A stretch of 64,000 nt of DNA, from contig JAUCBJ010008029.1 in NCBI GenBank assembly GCA_032718475.1, positions 17,690-81,689 on the forward strand, read 5' to 3'. The stretch's first letter is position 1, and every line of letters begins with the position of its first letter. Under the pieces are notes generated by a model. It was not told the DNA's origin. It saw only the letters and a list, made by a program, of their open reading frames with translations, and made no database searches. The translations under genes and the position numbers were made by a program. Below, in pieces: positions 1-12,500 of the stretch. This DNA comes from Nemertoderma westbladi. Lineage: Eukaryota > Xenacoelomorpha > Nemertodermatida > Nemertodermatidae.

Positions 1-890
1 ATTTATTTTATTAGAAATATTCAATAATTTGTATTGTAATCTTTAAAAATGTTCCAAAAGAATAAATTTGTTCTAGGAAACGCTTATTTTTTTTAAACAA
101 ATAGCTAACATATTCTAGAACAATAAATAAAAGTAGCAAAAACTAGATAGTGTAATAAATTTCGTAAGGGTATCGAAACAGTACCGGTTGCGGTTAGTGA
201 ATGTCCCTTACATGTTGTACTCGTAGACGTGTGTTGTATTATAGGGTAGTGCTTACAGTAAACAGGATACGATGGCGATGGTAAAGTCGTATAAGTCACA
301 TTCGATCGATCCCGAGTAGTACTCAAACTCCTATAGCTCGAACAGCTGATGCGTGTCGAACGGGATGGTTAATCGGGATGTTGGGTAGGCCCACCGAGCC
401 TGTAAATTATCATTATTCCCTTTTACTGTTTAAACGGGATCAGACTTTCGGGATTTCCGGGATCGGGACCGGGATTAACACTCTCGGGATCCTGTTTTTT
501 GGGATCGGGGTTGCAATTTTGGATTAAGTTCCATTATATTAGAGTATGCTGCGGGTTTTGGGTAACACTCACTTTATTTTACACTTCTGAAATATTAGTA
601 AGATCAAGTTATATCAAAATTATCTTACAATTGATTACTGGATGATAAAAATTCGATATAATCCAAACATTTCCGTTCTGCTGGAACTATTTATCTGATA
701 TTCGACAAATTTACTGAATTTATACAAAAATTCGGGATTGGATTTTTCGCCGGGATCCCGGTTTTTCGGGATAGGAATCCCGTTTAAACACTATCCCCAT
801 ATAATACATTTCTGAATTGATTAATTCGTAAATAAATTTAACCGGTATTTTAGTTAGTGCTTTAGCTCTGCTGATTAACTTTATTTCCAG
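1..890. other. Presumed intron of the hamartin gene
   Basis: No convincing exon is seen. The stretch is AT-rich with two patches rich in the word CGGGAT (about 425-515 and 730-785). A pyrimidine-rich tract ending in TTTCCAG at 890 looks like the splice acceptor of the next exon, so most of this is probably intron. The earlier exons, which would encode the conserved N-terminal hamartin domain, must lie before the window. Confidence 0.5.
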
Positions 891-1073
891 TTTGACTTGT
901 ATTGGTGCGTTTCGAGGTGGCAACTACTCCTTGGCTCCAATCGATACGAATCCGTTACCGAATCCTGCTCCGATCAACCGCCCCAGTCGATCCGTACCCT
1001 CAACCCCCCGCAATAACAACCCCGATGCTGTTGTCTTCGATTACTCCACAAAGCCCCCGCAGCCACGAACTAG
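891..1073 (+). other. TSC1 internal exon, Pro/Asn-rich linker
   Basis: The acceptor TTTCCAG ends at 890 and the donor AG|GTAAAG begins at 1074. The frame is open throughout with one base of an incoming split codon. It codes for a Pro-, Asn- and Ser-rich disordered segment, as expected for the region between hamartin's N-terminal domain and its coiled coil. There is no ATG at its beginning, so a 5' exon must exist. Confidence 0.65.
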
Positions 1074-4000
1074 GTAAAGCTGTTAGTTAGAATTCAAGTA
1101 GGTAAGGGAGATTATATATGGTATACAACTTCTTCCAAAAGTATATAATAAATATCTGTAATAAATTTTTCACCATATTTCACAGAATAATATAATACGT
1201 AAACGTAAAACCAACTTGTGAACCAATTGCAATACTTTTTGACAATCAAACTGCATAATCCGCATTGCTGCCACTCTATAAACTTTTTGATTGTTGTTAA
1301 ACTTTCATTTACATTTCTTCTCGCTCTTAAAGTTTTCAATTTTTAGATACGACCAACAACTATAACCTATAAAACATTCGTCTAATCTGCATAAAATAGG
1401 CAGCATAAAATGCACTAGGATCCTGCCACTGGATCTAATCCGGCCTCGACCATCTGTTTTTTTGCTTTGCTTTTTAATTTCTTGTTGGTCTATAATTATT
1501 ATTGTTATTCGCAGACACAGCACCGCCCCCCAACGGCCGTCCTCCGCAATACGCGCCGTCGTCCACAGTGTCGGCGGTAGTTCGGGTCTATCCTCGTCGC
1601 AGAGCAGCGTAAAGGGAAGCGGTGACGTCATGGATGCGACGAGAATCCCAGCCAATCAGGATGCCGGACGCCAAGTGGTAGCCAATCAGCTGAAGGAAGT
1701 CGTAGAACTACTCAGTGAGAAGGGAAGTCCGGAATCTGAGAACCGAGTTAGTATCTAAGCAACCCCACCAGTTGCACTAATTATTGTATCTAATTGTACT
1801 GTGATGAATTAATATTTACAATAATTCAATATTAACAATATTTGCTTTTACGTCTAATACAATAGGTAGGTATCCCGAAGGCCCACTTCTCTCTTGGCTG
1901 CTACCTATAACACCATATGCAGGAACCCGAAGGTCCAGTAATCTCTTGGCTATTACCTATAAGGGTCACTCATATCACCTATAAGGTGCGCCACTCAACT
2001 CCCAAGTTTGTACACTCTGTAATTCTCCAAACCTTTTCGTTACTTCCCCCAGTCGAACACAGTTTCCCATATCGCTTGGTCAATCGCTTCTCTGTTGGAC
2101 CATATTTTCACCCTCAACCAAAAAGTAACTCTCCAATAAGTTAGATTTAACTCTAACTTTATGTGACTCTCTAACTTTATGTGACTCTCTAACTTTATGT
2201 GACTCTCTAACTTTATGTGACTCTCTAACTTTATGTGACTCTCTAACTTTATGTGACTCTCTAACTTAATGGAACTCTCTAACTTTATGTGACTCTCTAA
2301 CTCTGCTTTATTTTATTTGTAGGAAGATAAGGAAGTAGAAGAGCTGAACAGCAACACAAGCATGGATTATCATACCAGCAACCAGGATTACCCTAGCAAC
2401 GCATCTTACATCAGTACCCATAGTAACCAGACGTACCTAGACTCAATCCAAATTAACCAAGTTAACTTAGAGTCTCATAACAACAGCGATTTCCTTGGTG
2501 ATTCCCGTAGCAACCGTGTCTCGCCCCGGCACAGCAGCCCCCGAGTCCCGCCCACGCAGTCCCTTAGTCCGGCCCCGACCCGGTCTCCCGTATGCTTCAC
2601 TAAAACCGCCCCGCGGCTCCAAGCCATAAAGGAGTCGTGTAACCAACCCGCCCCGCCCCATTGTGAGTTGGTCGTCGAGGAAACTGTTACCAAGGGTACC
2701 GGGGACCACGTTGCCACGGATACCTGTGCCTCCGTCACTATGGATACCGACGACCCAGTTGCTACTCGCGACTCAGCAGTGCAGTGCAGCAGTGCGGCGT
2801 CCCCATTCCACGCGATGTTGTTACAGACCCTCCCGATCCCAGTAGAGTCGATAGACAGCGCCACCTTCCAGGAGGAGGATGAACTCACTAATTTATTCAA
2901 CGAGTCCTCCGCGGAATCCAGACGCCCCCCTGGCAACTCGTCTACCAATAGGAAGCCGTCGCCGTTGGAGACCCTTGATCGCTACCTCCGATTCGGAGAC
3001 GCGCCCGAGGATGAGATAACTGTCCCGTTGTCCAACGCCGCGGATCTCACGCACTTCGGTGGCACGCCGCCCCCCGACGAGGTATGCCTCCTCCGCACCC
3101 GCCTCCAACTCATGTACAACCAGCTGCTGTACGAGCGCAACCGGAGTCGCGAGTGCGCAGCCCACGCGCGGCTGTTGCATGCGCGCCGTCTGGGCTCCCG
3201 GCAGCGGGTCGCCCTCGAGGCGAACCGCACCGAGACGCGGATAGTCGCACAGCTCGAGAGCGAGGTCACCCGACTCGCCGTCGAGCTCGCTCGGCTCACA
3301 TCGGAAGTGAAGGGGGCGGGGAAACAACCGGAAGTTATGTCATCGTCAGAACCGAAAGTGTTACTGCCTATATCTGTACAGCCAGTAACATCGTATCAGA
3401 TAGACGCGCGACCGGAAGCTCTCTCAAGTATCCCGGCCTTGGATCTCATGGAAGCGAACGCACGATTGGAGAACCGAGTCAGCGAGTTGCAGACCGAACT
3501 ATCGGGGGTGGAACTAGAGTTGGGGGACACTCGCCGGCAGTGGGAGGAGTTGGAACATCGGCACTTCGAGGCGATGCGGGACAATGATCGTCTCGTAAAG
3601 GAAGCCGACCAGGTTAAGGAACTCAAGGAGCGCGTGGAGAAGCTGACGGCAAACTTGGGTTTAGTTTGCGAGGCTAACTCTCGTTATCGGGAGGCGTTGT
3701 CTAGGCCAGGGGAGGGGTTGCGGGACGCGGAACGGGAGCTGTTTGCGAGTTCCTGTCAGTGCGAGTTGGAAGCGATGCGACGCGGCTGTCAGGAAGCGGT
3801 GGCGCACGCCGAGCACTGGAAGGGGGCCGCCGCGCAGCTGGAGGAGGCCGGGAGGCTTCGGGAGGAGGCGGCCGAGGGGTTGCGAGCGAGGTTGCGGGAT
3901 GGGGAGGCGGTCTGGGAGGAGAAGAGGAGCGCCATGGAGCGTCGGTACGGGGCCGTGAAGAAAGTTAATCGGAGGCTTGAAAGGTTGGTCATGGAGTTGA

Positions 4001-4836
4001 GGGGAACTCTGTGGAACGGCGGGGCTAATGAGGTGGCGGAACGAGAGGGATGTAATTCCGTCCGGGATTGCGATGTGACCGACTTCGAAATGGAGTATTA
4101 TAGAGAGTCCGAAGCTTTCGGTCGAGAAAAGAAAAATATTGAGATGCTCCGGGCGGACGATTTCGTGGATGGAGTAGTGCCAGTGGTGGGAAAGGAAGGG
4201 TATTCGTACTGGGAATCACGTGATGTTGTCAACGAGTCGGATTCGAACCGGAAACGGAACGTACCTGAGTCGGAGTCGGTTCGGCACCGGAACGTACCTG
4301 AGTCGGAGTTGGTTCGGCTCCGGATCGTACCTGAGTCGGTTTGGACCCGGAACGTACCGGATTCGTTTCGGAACCGGATCATACCGGAGTCGGAACCGGA
4401 TCGAGCGAACCGCGCCGGTCGCAGTATCAGCGTGGAGTCGGACGGACCCCCGCTGCTACTCGGTGTCGGTTCGTCTCCGACCGGGGTCGGAACCTTCCAC
4501 AGCAGTTCCGAATCCGCGGCCACCAACGGAACCGCCACCGACGAAATTCCTCCCGTTCTCTCGGACAATAACCAATTAGCGCTGAGCTCTTCTCCCTTCT
4601 ATCGGTCTCTAGGACAACGTCGAGCCTCGATGCACTCTCTACCGTCGGCCTACCCCCCGGAATCTCAACTCGCGCCGTTGATTTTCACCAAGGTGCAGTC
4701 GAGGAGTTTAGATCGAAGGTCCTCCTTCGATATCGCAGCCTTCCAGAAACAACTGGAACCGCCGCAGCTGCCCACTTCAATGAAACCAATACGCCCAATA
4801 GGTTTGCAGTTACAGATACGCAGTGAAATGCTTTAA
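891..4836 (+). CDS. TSC1: Hamartin (TSC1), C-terminal half, three exons
   Basis: Hamartin is the TSC1 subunit of the TSC1-TSC2-TBC1D7 complex, which inhibits Rheb and so mTORC1 at the lysosome. Exons are 891-1073, 1515-1746 and 2323-4836. They join in one frame: an Arg codon is split 2+1 over the first intron and the second intron is phase 0. The long exon carries the hamartin signatures SPLETLD, THFGGTPPPDE and NQLLYER (near codons 200-260 counted from the ATG at 2362). Charged coiled coils follow at about codons 245-310 and 360-555, then a Ser/Pro-rich tail. Human hamartin is about 1160 residues with the coil near its C terminus; the last exon plus the two upstream exons give about 975 codons here, so the N-terminal domain lies upstream of the window. 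The coding DNA is far more GC-rich than the introns. The ATG at 2362 is internal, not the start. Identity rests on remembered motifs. Confidence 0.85.
1515..1746 (+). other. TSC1 internal exon
   Basis: The acceptor TTATTCGCAG ends at 1514 behind a pyrimidine-rich tract, and the donor CGA|GTTAGT starts at 1747. Its first base completes the Arg codon begun at 1072-1073, and it ends on a codon boundary, matching the phase-0 acceptor at 2322. It codes for a Ser-rich stretch followed by an amphipathic acidic helix (LKEVVELLSEKG). Confidence 0.7.
2147..2309 (+). repeat. Intronic 18-bp tandem repeat
   Basis: About nine near-identical copies of the 18-bp unit ACTCTCTAACTTTATGTG lie just upstream of the 3' splice site of the last TSC1 exon. 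The final copies add to the pyrimidine-rich stretch before the acceptor at 2321-2322. Confidence 0.9.
4231..4398 (+). repeat. In-frame repeats inside TSC1 exon (NVPESE motif)
   Basis: Codons about 624-678 of the last exon hold at least five degenerate copies of an Arg-rich motif of the form R-(N/I)-(V/I)-P-(E/D)-S-(E/V/F), about 10-13 residues apart. At DNA level the unit is close to CGGAACGTACCTGAGTCGG. It lies after the coiled coil in the disordered tail. I know no counterpart in vertebrate hamartin, so it is probably a lineage-specific expansion. Confidence 0.75.
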
Positions 4837-4857
4837 AACCCACCGATTTGATGTGAA

Positions 4858-4863
4858 AATAAA
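4858..4863 (+). promoter_or_regulatory. TSC1 poly(A) signal AATAAA
   Basis: A canonical AATAAA lies 22 nt after the TAA stop, followed by a T/G-rich stretch (about 4870-4900) that could be the downstream element. This implies a very short 3' UTR. Confidence 0.7.
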
Positions 4864-4896
4864 TTGTGCCGCGTGTTTCATGTTTATTATTTTGTT

Positions 4897-5159
4897 AACG
4901 ATTATTTATTATGTACAACTTGTTCTACCCAATGCTTTGGTGTAATAATTGATTATGATGGATATTGAATACTCTTTTATCGCTGAATATTTGTTTAATA
5001 ATAAACAAGAAGATGACAAATTCATTTTTTTATTGGGGTTATTATTCGAGAGTGATGTTTTAGTTTTGGAATTAAATTTGCTCACAAATTTGAAGCAGAG
5101 CGGTTCCAACGAAATCCTACTAAATTTCGCAGCAATATTTTTATCCATACATCCATACA
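4897..5159. other. Intergenic DNA, nothing recognised
   Basis: AT-rich spacer between the TSC1 poly(A) signal and the start of the satellite array. Short open frames are present but show no recognisable motif. Confidence 0.5.
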
Positions 5160-8100
5160 GACACATGTAGATGCACCCCCAAGTAACTCCATACAGACAC
5201 AGTATATAGTACCCCAAGTAACTCCATACAGACACAGTAGATGTACCCCAGGTAACTCCATACAGACACAGTATATAGTTGTACCCCAGGCTAACTCCAT
5301 ACAGACCAGACACAGGAGATGTACCCCAGGTAACTCCATACAGACACAGGAGATGTACCCCAGGCTAACTCCATACAGACACAGGAGATGTACCCCAGGT
5401 AACTCCATACAGACACAGTATATAGTACCCCAAGTAACTCCATACAGACACAGGAGATGTACCCCAGGTAACTCCATACAGACACAGTATATAGTACCCC
5501 AAGTAACTCCATACAGACACAGGAGATGTAGCCCAGGTAACGCCATACAGACACAGGATATGTACCCCAGGCTAACTCCATACAGGCACAGGAGATATAC
5601 CCCAAGTAACTCCATATAGACACAGTAGATGTACCCCAGGCTAACTCCATACAGACATAGGAGATATACCCTAAGTAACTCCATACAGACACAGGAGATG
5701 TACCCCAGGTAACTGCATACAGACACAGGAGATGTACCCCAGGCTAACTCCATACAGACACAGTATAAGTACCCAAGGCTAACTCCATACAGACACAGGA
5801 GATGTAACCCAGGTAACTCCATACAGACACATTATATAGTACCCCAGGCTAACTCCATACAGACACAGTAGATGTACCCCAGGTAACTCCATACAGACAC
5901 AGTAGATGTACCCCAGGTAACTCCATACAGACACATGAGATGTACCCCAGGCTAACTCCATACAGACACAGGAGATATACCCCAAGTAACTCCATATAGA
6001 CACAGTAGATGTACCCCAGGCTAATTCCATACAGACACAGGAGATATACCCTAAGTAACTCCATACAGACACAGGAGATGTACCCCAGGTAACTGCATAC
6101 AGACACAGGAGATGTACCCCAGGCTAACTCCATACAGACACAGTATAAGTACCCAAGGCTAACTCCATACAGACACAGGAGATGTAACCCAGGTAACTCC
6201 ATACAGACACATTATATAGTACCCCAGGCTAACTCCATACAGACACAGTAGATGTACCCCAGGTAACTCCATACAGACACAGTAGATGTACCCCAGGTAA
6301 CTCCATACAGACACAGGAGATGTACCCCAGGCTAACTCCATACAGACACAGGAGATATACCCCAAGTAACTCCATATAGACACAGTAGATGTACCCCAGG
6401 CTAATTCCATACAGACACAGGAGATATACCCCAAGTAACTCCATATAGACACAGGAGATGTACCCCAGTTAATTCCATACAGACACAGTAGATGTACCCC
6501 AGGTAACTCCATACAGACACAGTAGATGTACCACAGGTAACTCCATACAGACACAGTAGATGTACCCCAGGCTAACTCCATACAGACACAGGATATGTAC
6601 CCCAAGTAACTCCATACAGACACAGGAGATGTACCCCAGGCTAACTCCATACAGACAGAGGAGATGTACCCCAGGTAACTCCATACAGACACAGTATATA
6701 GTACCCCAAGTAACTCCATACAGACACAGGAGATGTACCCCAGGTAACGCCATACAGACACAGGATATGTACCCCAGGCTAACTCCATACAGGCACAGGA
6801 GATATACCCCAAGTAACTCCATATAGACACAGTAGATGTACCCCAGGCTAACTCCATACAGACATAGGAGATATACCCTAAGTAACTCCATACAGACACA
6901 GGAGATGTACCCCAGGTAACTGCATACAGACACAGGAGATGTACCCCAGGCTAACTCCATACAGGCACAGTATAAGTACCCAAGGCTAACTCCATACAGA
7001 CACAGGAGATGTAACCCAGGTAACTCCATACAGACACATTATATAGTACCCCAGGCTAACTCCATACAGACACAGTAGATGTACCCCAGGTAACTCCATA
7101 CAGACACAGTAGATGTACCCCAGGTAACTCCATACAGACACAGGAGATGTACCCCAGGCTAACTCCATACAGACACAGGAGATATACCCCAAGTAACTCC
7201 ATATAGACACAGTAGATGTACCCCAGGCTAATTCCATACAGACACAGGAGATATACCCTAAGTAACTCCATACAGACACAGGAGATGTACCCCAGGTAAC
7301 TGCATACAGACACAGGAGATGTACCCCAGGCTAACTCCATACAGACACAGTATAAGTACCCAAGGCTAACTCCATACAGACACAGGAGATGTAACCCAGG
7401 TAACTCCATACAGACACATTATATAGTACCCCAGGCTAACTCCATACAGACACAGTAGATGTACCCCAGGTAACTCCATACAGACACAGTAGATGTACCC
7501 CAGGTAACTCCATACAGACACAGGAGATGTACCCCAGGCTAACTCCATACAGACACAGGAGATATACCCCAAGTAACTCCATATAGACACAGGAGATGTA
7601 CCCCAGGCTAACTCCATACAGACACAGGAGATGTACCCCAGGTAACTCCATACAGACACAGGAGATGTACCCCAGGTAACTCCATACAGACACAGCAGAT
7701 GTACCCCAGGTAACTCCATACAGACACAGGAGATGTACCCCAGGTAACTCCATACAGACACAGGAGATGTACCCCAGGTAACTCCATACAGATACAGGAG
7801 ATGTACCCCAGGTAACTCCATACAGACACAGGAGATGTACCCCAGGTAACTCCATACAGACACAGGAGATGTACCCCAGGCTAACTCCATACAGACACAG
7901 GAGATGTACCCCAAGTAACTCCATACAATCACAGTAGATGTACCCCAGGCTAACTCCATACAGACACAGGAGATGTACCCCAGGTAACTCCATACAGACA
8001 CAGGAGATGTACCCCAGGCTAACACCATACAGACACAAGAGATGTACCCCAGGTAACTCCATACAGACACAGGCGATGTACCCCAAGTAACTCCATACCG

Positions 8101-9407
8101 ACACAGGAGATGTACCCCAGGTAACTCCATACAGACACAGGAGATGTACCCCAGGCTAACTCCATACAGACACAGGAGATGTACCCCAAGTAACTCCATA
8201 CAATCACAGTAGATGTACCCCAGGCTAACTCCATACAGACACAGTAGATGTACCCCAAGTAACTCCATAGTCATAGGAGATGTACCCCAAGTAACTCCAT
8301 ACAGACACAGTAGATGTACCCCTGGTAACTCCATACAGTCATAGGAGATGTACCCCAGGTTAACTCAATAGGCCCTACAGACACAGTATATAGTAGTTAA
8401 CTCCATACAGACACAGTAGATGTACCCCAGGTAACTCCATACAGACACAGTATATAGTTGTACCCCAGGCTAACTCCATACAGACCAGACACAGGAGATG
8501 TACCCCAGGTAACTCCATACAGACACAGGAGATGTACCCCAGGCTAACTCCATACAGACACAGGAGATGTACCCCAGGTAACTCCATACAGACACAGTAT
8601 ATAGTACCCCAAGTAACTCCATACAGACACAGGAGATGTACCCCAGGTAACTCCATACAGACACAGTTTATAGTACCCCAAGTAACTCCATACAGACACA
8701 GTAGATGTACCCCAGGTAACTCCATACAGACACAGTATATAGTTGTACCCCAGGCTAACTCCATACAGACCAGACACAGGAGATGTACCCCAGGTAACTC
8801 CATACAGACACAGGAGATGTACCCCAGGCTAACTCCATATAGACACAGGAGATATACCCCAAGTAACTCCATATAGACACAGTAGATGTACCCCAGGCTA
8901 ACTCCATACAGACACAGGAAATATACCCCAAGTAACTCCATACAGACACAGGAGATGTACCCCAGGTAACTCCACACAGACACAGGAGATGTAACCCAGG
9001 TAACTCCATACAGACACATTCTATAGTGCCCCAGGCTAACTCCATACAGACACAGTAGATGTACTCCAGGTAACTCCATACAGACACAGTAGATGTACCC
9101 CAGGTAACTCCATACAGACACAGGAGATGTACCCCAGGCTAACTCCATACAGACACAGGAGATATACCCCAAGTAACTCCATATAGACACAGTAGATGTA
9201 CCCCAGGCTAATTCCATACAGACACAGGAGATATACCCTAAGTAACTCCATACAGACACAGGAGATGTACCCCAGGTAACTGCATACAGACACAGGAGAT
9301 GTACCCCAGGCTAACTCCATACAGACACAGTATAAGTACCCAAGGCTAACTCCATACAGACACAGGAGATGTAACCCAGGTAACTCCATACAGACACATT
9401 ATATAGT
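5160..9407. repeat. 34/35-bp satellite array, left part
   Basis: On the order of 120 head-to-tail copies. The unit reads GATGTACCCCAGGTAACTCC followed by ATACAGACACAGGA (34 bp); a second form with GGCTAACT is 35 bp. Variants (GGAGA, GTAGA, TATATAGT, AAGTAACT) recur in fixed order, giving a higher-order period of 380 bp (11 units; ATTATATAGT at 5831/6211 and 7038/7418) and a larger period of 1207 bp (5831 to 7038). All three minus frames stay open for long stretches because the unit lacks stops, which is not evidence of coding. Confidence 0.97.
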
Positions 9408-9409
9408 GT

Positions 9410-9520
9410 CGTCGTGCAAAACCGGAAAATACTGGTAAGACTGTTCAGTTTGATAGTAAAACTAGGTCAGTGAAAGTCGACGATGTAGTTATTGACACTT
9501 TCAATCCGTCTTTTCTGTAG
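9410..9520 (+). pseudogene. LINE ORF1, C-terminal tail only
   Basis: An open frame from the very edge of the insertion runs 36 codons to a TAG at 9518-9520. It is rich in Lys, Asp and Ser and has no recognised domain. Its stop overlaps the beginning of ORF2, which lies in another frame, as in two-ORF LINEs. I infer that the element was truncated within ORF1 on insertion. Confidence 0.55.
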
Positions 9521-12500
9521 TGCGCCACTTTAACTCTGTAATTAATATATTATCATGGAATGCTGGAAGTTTACGAGAGAAATATTTACTCCCTAATGTA
9601 TCCAATTTATTATTCATGTACGATATTGTTTTTATACAGGAAGTTAAGTCGATTTACCCTTTTACTGTAGCTGGATTTAATTTATTAAGAAGCGTTGACA
9701 GTAAGAACGGGCACTGCGGTGGGGTTGTAGTGCTTCTGAAACCTTGGCTAGTGCAGTATTTGTTTCGTGTTAACATGAGTCATAATATTATCACATTTTC
9801 TTTATCTATGTATCCCAGTATTATATTTTGTTGTGCCTATATACCTCCCTATAAATCTGAGTATTATGATTTTGCTGTTTGGGCGCACATTCAGTCCCTC
9901 GTTCTCCCAAAAGGGTCATTTAGATTGATTTTGTTAGGCGATGTAAATTCACGTTTGGGTGATTTAATATTTGAATTCCCTTTACTCTACCCCGAACTGT
10001 GTGTCCGTCAACCTGACGATGTTACTCAGAATGAGAATGGAAAGAGACTTTTTCGTCTTTGTTTAGATTGCTCATTGGTTAATCTAAGCTATTTAAATTT
10101 ACCCAATGGTATATGTCTTGATGGAGACTTAACGTTTAAGCGTGGATCTACTTTTATCTCTGAACTGGACAGAGCAGTGATCAGCATTGATCTGCTGCCT
10201 TGTGTCAGAAAGTTTCAAGTGTATCAAAATGTGTTGCCATCTGACCATGCTGCTATCGGCATTAGCCTGTGTTTACATTATGAATATCCAGTACAGTTGC
10301 TACTGAGAAATTCTCTATATCTCCAAAACTATGAACATTTCGGCCGGCAGCGCCTGACATTTTCGCCTGTAACCACCCGTAACCTAAATCTGACTCAGTT
10401 CTGTGACACTTTAAAAAATCTTGTCACTGAGCGCACGTTTGAGAATACTGACGCAATGTCACAGTACATTACATCTACACTGTATGATACTGCTAAGCAA
10501 ACCAAATATCATGCCAAGGCCCACCATAATAATACCCCTGTACATGTTCCTCATTCCACAGCAGCATTGTGGACAGCCTTATCTGAGTCCAATGATCCCA
10601 AGACCATGTGGAACCGTATTGGGTGGAAAGGAAGTATCGACTGCACTTCCACGGCTAGTGATAGGCCATCTGATGAAGCCTTTTCCCAGCACTTTGAGTC
10701 ACTCCTAAGTGATGGTTCTGATGTCCTCCCCTTACGCATTACTAGTAATAGACATGAAGGGTTAGACGCAAAAATATCTTTAGATGAGGTAAAAGAGGGA
10801 CTAGCCCATATGAAGAGCAATAAGGCTCCGGGTCCAGACGGTCTGTCTGCTTCCATTCTGAAATCGTTGCCTGTACAGTGGCTCCTGTTAATCGTGACAT
10901 TATTTAACTGGGTATTTGATAGTGCTGTCATGCCCACTAGCTGGGGGTTGAGTAGACTTGTTGCAGTTTTCAAGCGTGGAGCAATCGGCGTCTGTTCAAA
11001 CTACCGTGGAATCAGTATTATTAACTCTCTGACAAAACTTTTCGATACGATCATCACTAAGCGGCTGCAGAGTTGGCGGATGCCTAGCCCTGAGCAGGCT
11101 GGTGCCTGTAAGGGTAGAGGTTGTGAAGAACAAATTCTAACAATTAGACTCCTTATTGACTATGTTACTAACAAGAACCGCACTTTATTCCTTCTCTTCG
11201 TAGACTTTAAAACAGCCTATGACAAAGTTCCAAGAAACCTTCTATTCGAACAACTTCTGTCTATGGGATGCACTAACCGTATTGTAAATGCTATACATGG
11301 GTTGTACTCAAACGCACGGAGTTTAGTTGGGTCAAAAATTGTTCATTCAACGGTTGGTGTTTTGCAGGGGGCCCCTGGATCGTGTTACCTCTTCACAATG
11401 TTTATTGACCCATTAGTTAAGGTTCTGAAATCCCTTCCATGGGACGATTTCCTATGCTGGTTACATATTCTACTGTTAATGGATGATTCTATTATTTTAG
11501 CTACTACCCGAGAGAAATGCTTAGAAAAACTTTCAGTACTATTGCAATTCTGCAATGAATCAGGTATGGTCATTAACAGGTCCAAAACAAAATTTATGGC
11601 AATAGGAAATGTTACTGCCACTGACCGTCATCCCTTAATTGCCTATGGACTGGGCTATTCTGAAAATCCAATGATAGTCGACAACACTGATACCTACATT
11701 TACTTGGGTTCCCCTATAACTCAATGTGGGGGCGTTGATGCAGCAGTTTCCTTCCATATAGCAGAAAAGCAGAAACATATTTCTAAATTCCATGGTTTTC
11801 TTAGCAAGCATGCCAGCAGTCCATTGTGGTTGAAACTCAAAGTCTTTCATGCATGTTTGCTTTCAGCAACCATGTACAGTTGTGAAACATGGATTGGCGC
11901 CAACCTTTCATCTGCCTGCAGAACCTACAATGAAATGTTAACAGCCACACTTGGTGTACGTCCGCGCACCAGTCGAGATTTACTTTACATTGAATCAGGT
12001 CTCCCCCCTCCAGCTACCTATGTTTACCAACGCCAGTATGATTTTATATGTCGTATGCTTGAGGACAGAGACCTCCACAGCCCGTTATTTTTAGTGCTCG
12101 ATATGTGCTTACAAGAACAAACTCCAATGGCCAGGCAGATTGAGCGGCTGTTAGGAAAAGGTCCCGACTTTGCTGGTACCGCCAGGGCTGAGATTATGGA
12201 TAAGATCCGTCTCTCCACCTCCACCCGGATCACATTCTATAGAGATTGCAATCCAAGCCTCCATCTGCATGAAGTTTATTGCAAGCAGAGATATTTCAAC
12301 GAACATCACAGAATCGCCTGGACAAGACTACGCTTGACCTCTACGAGTCTACCAGTAGAAAAGGCTAGGTGGCGTGGTCAGGCTAAAGACACCCGTTTCT
12401 GCCAATGTGGAGATCTGCAGTCAGAATCCCATTATATCACGACTTGCCCATTAGTGCCCCGCCTTCCAGAACTCGATTACTCAAGTACCACAGCCTTTAT

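Noticed and set aside
1112-1655. Minus-strand frames of 75-116 codons
   Set aside because: They overlap a TSC1 intron and exon on the other strand and show no domain or splice signals.
2467-3626. Minus-strand frames of 76-157 codons opposite TSC1
   Set aside because: Shadows of a GC-rich coding exon; no motifs and no splice context.
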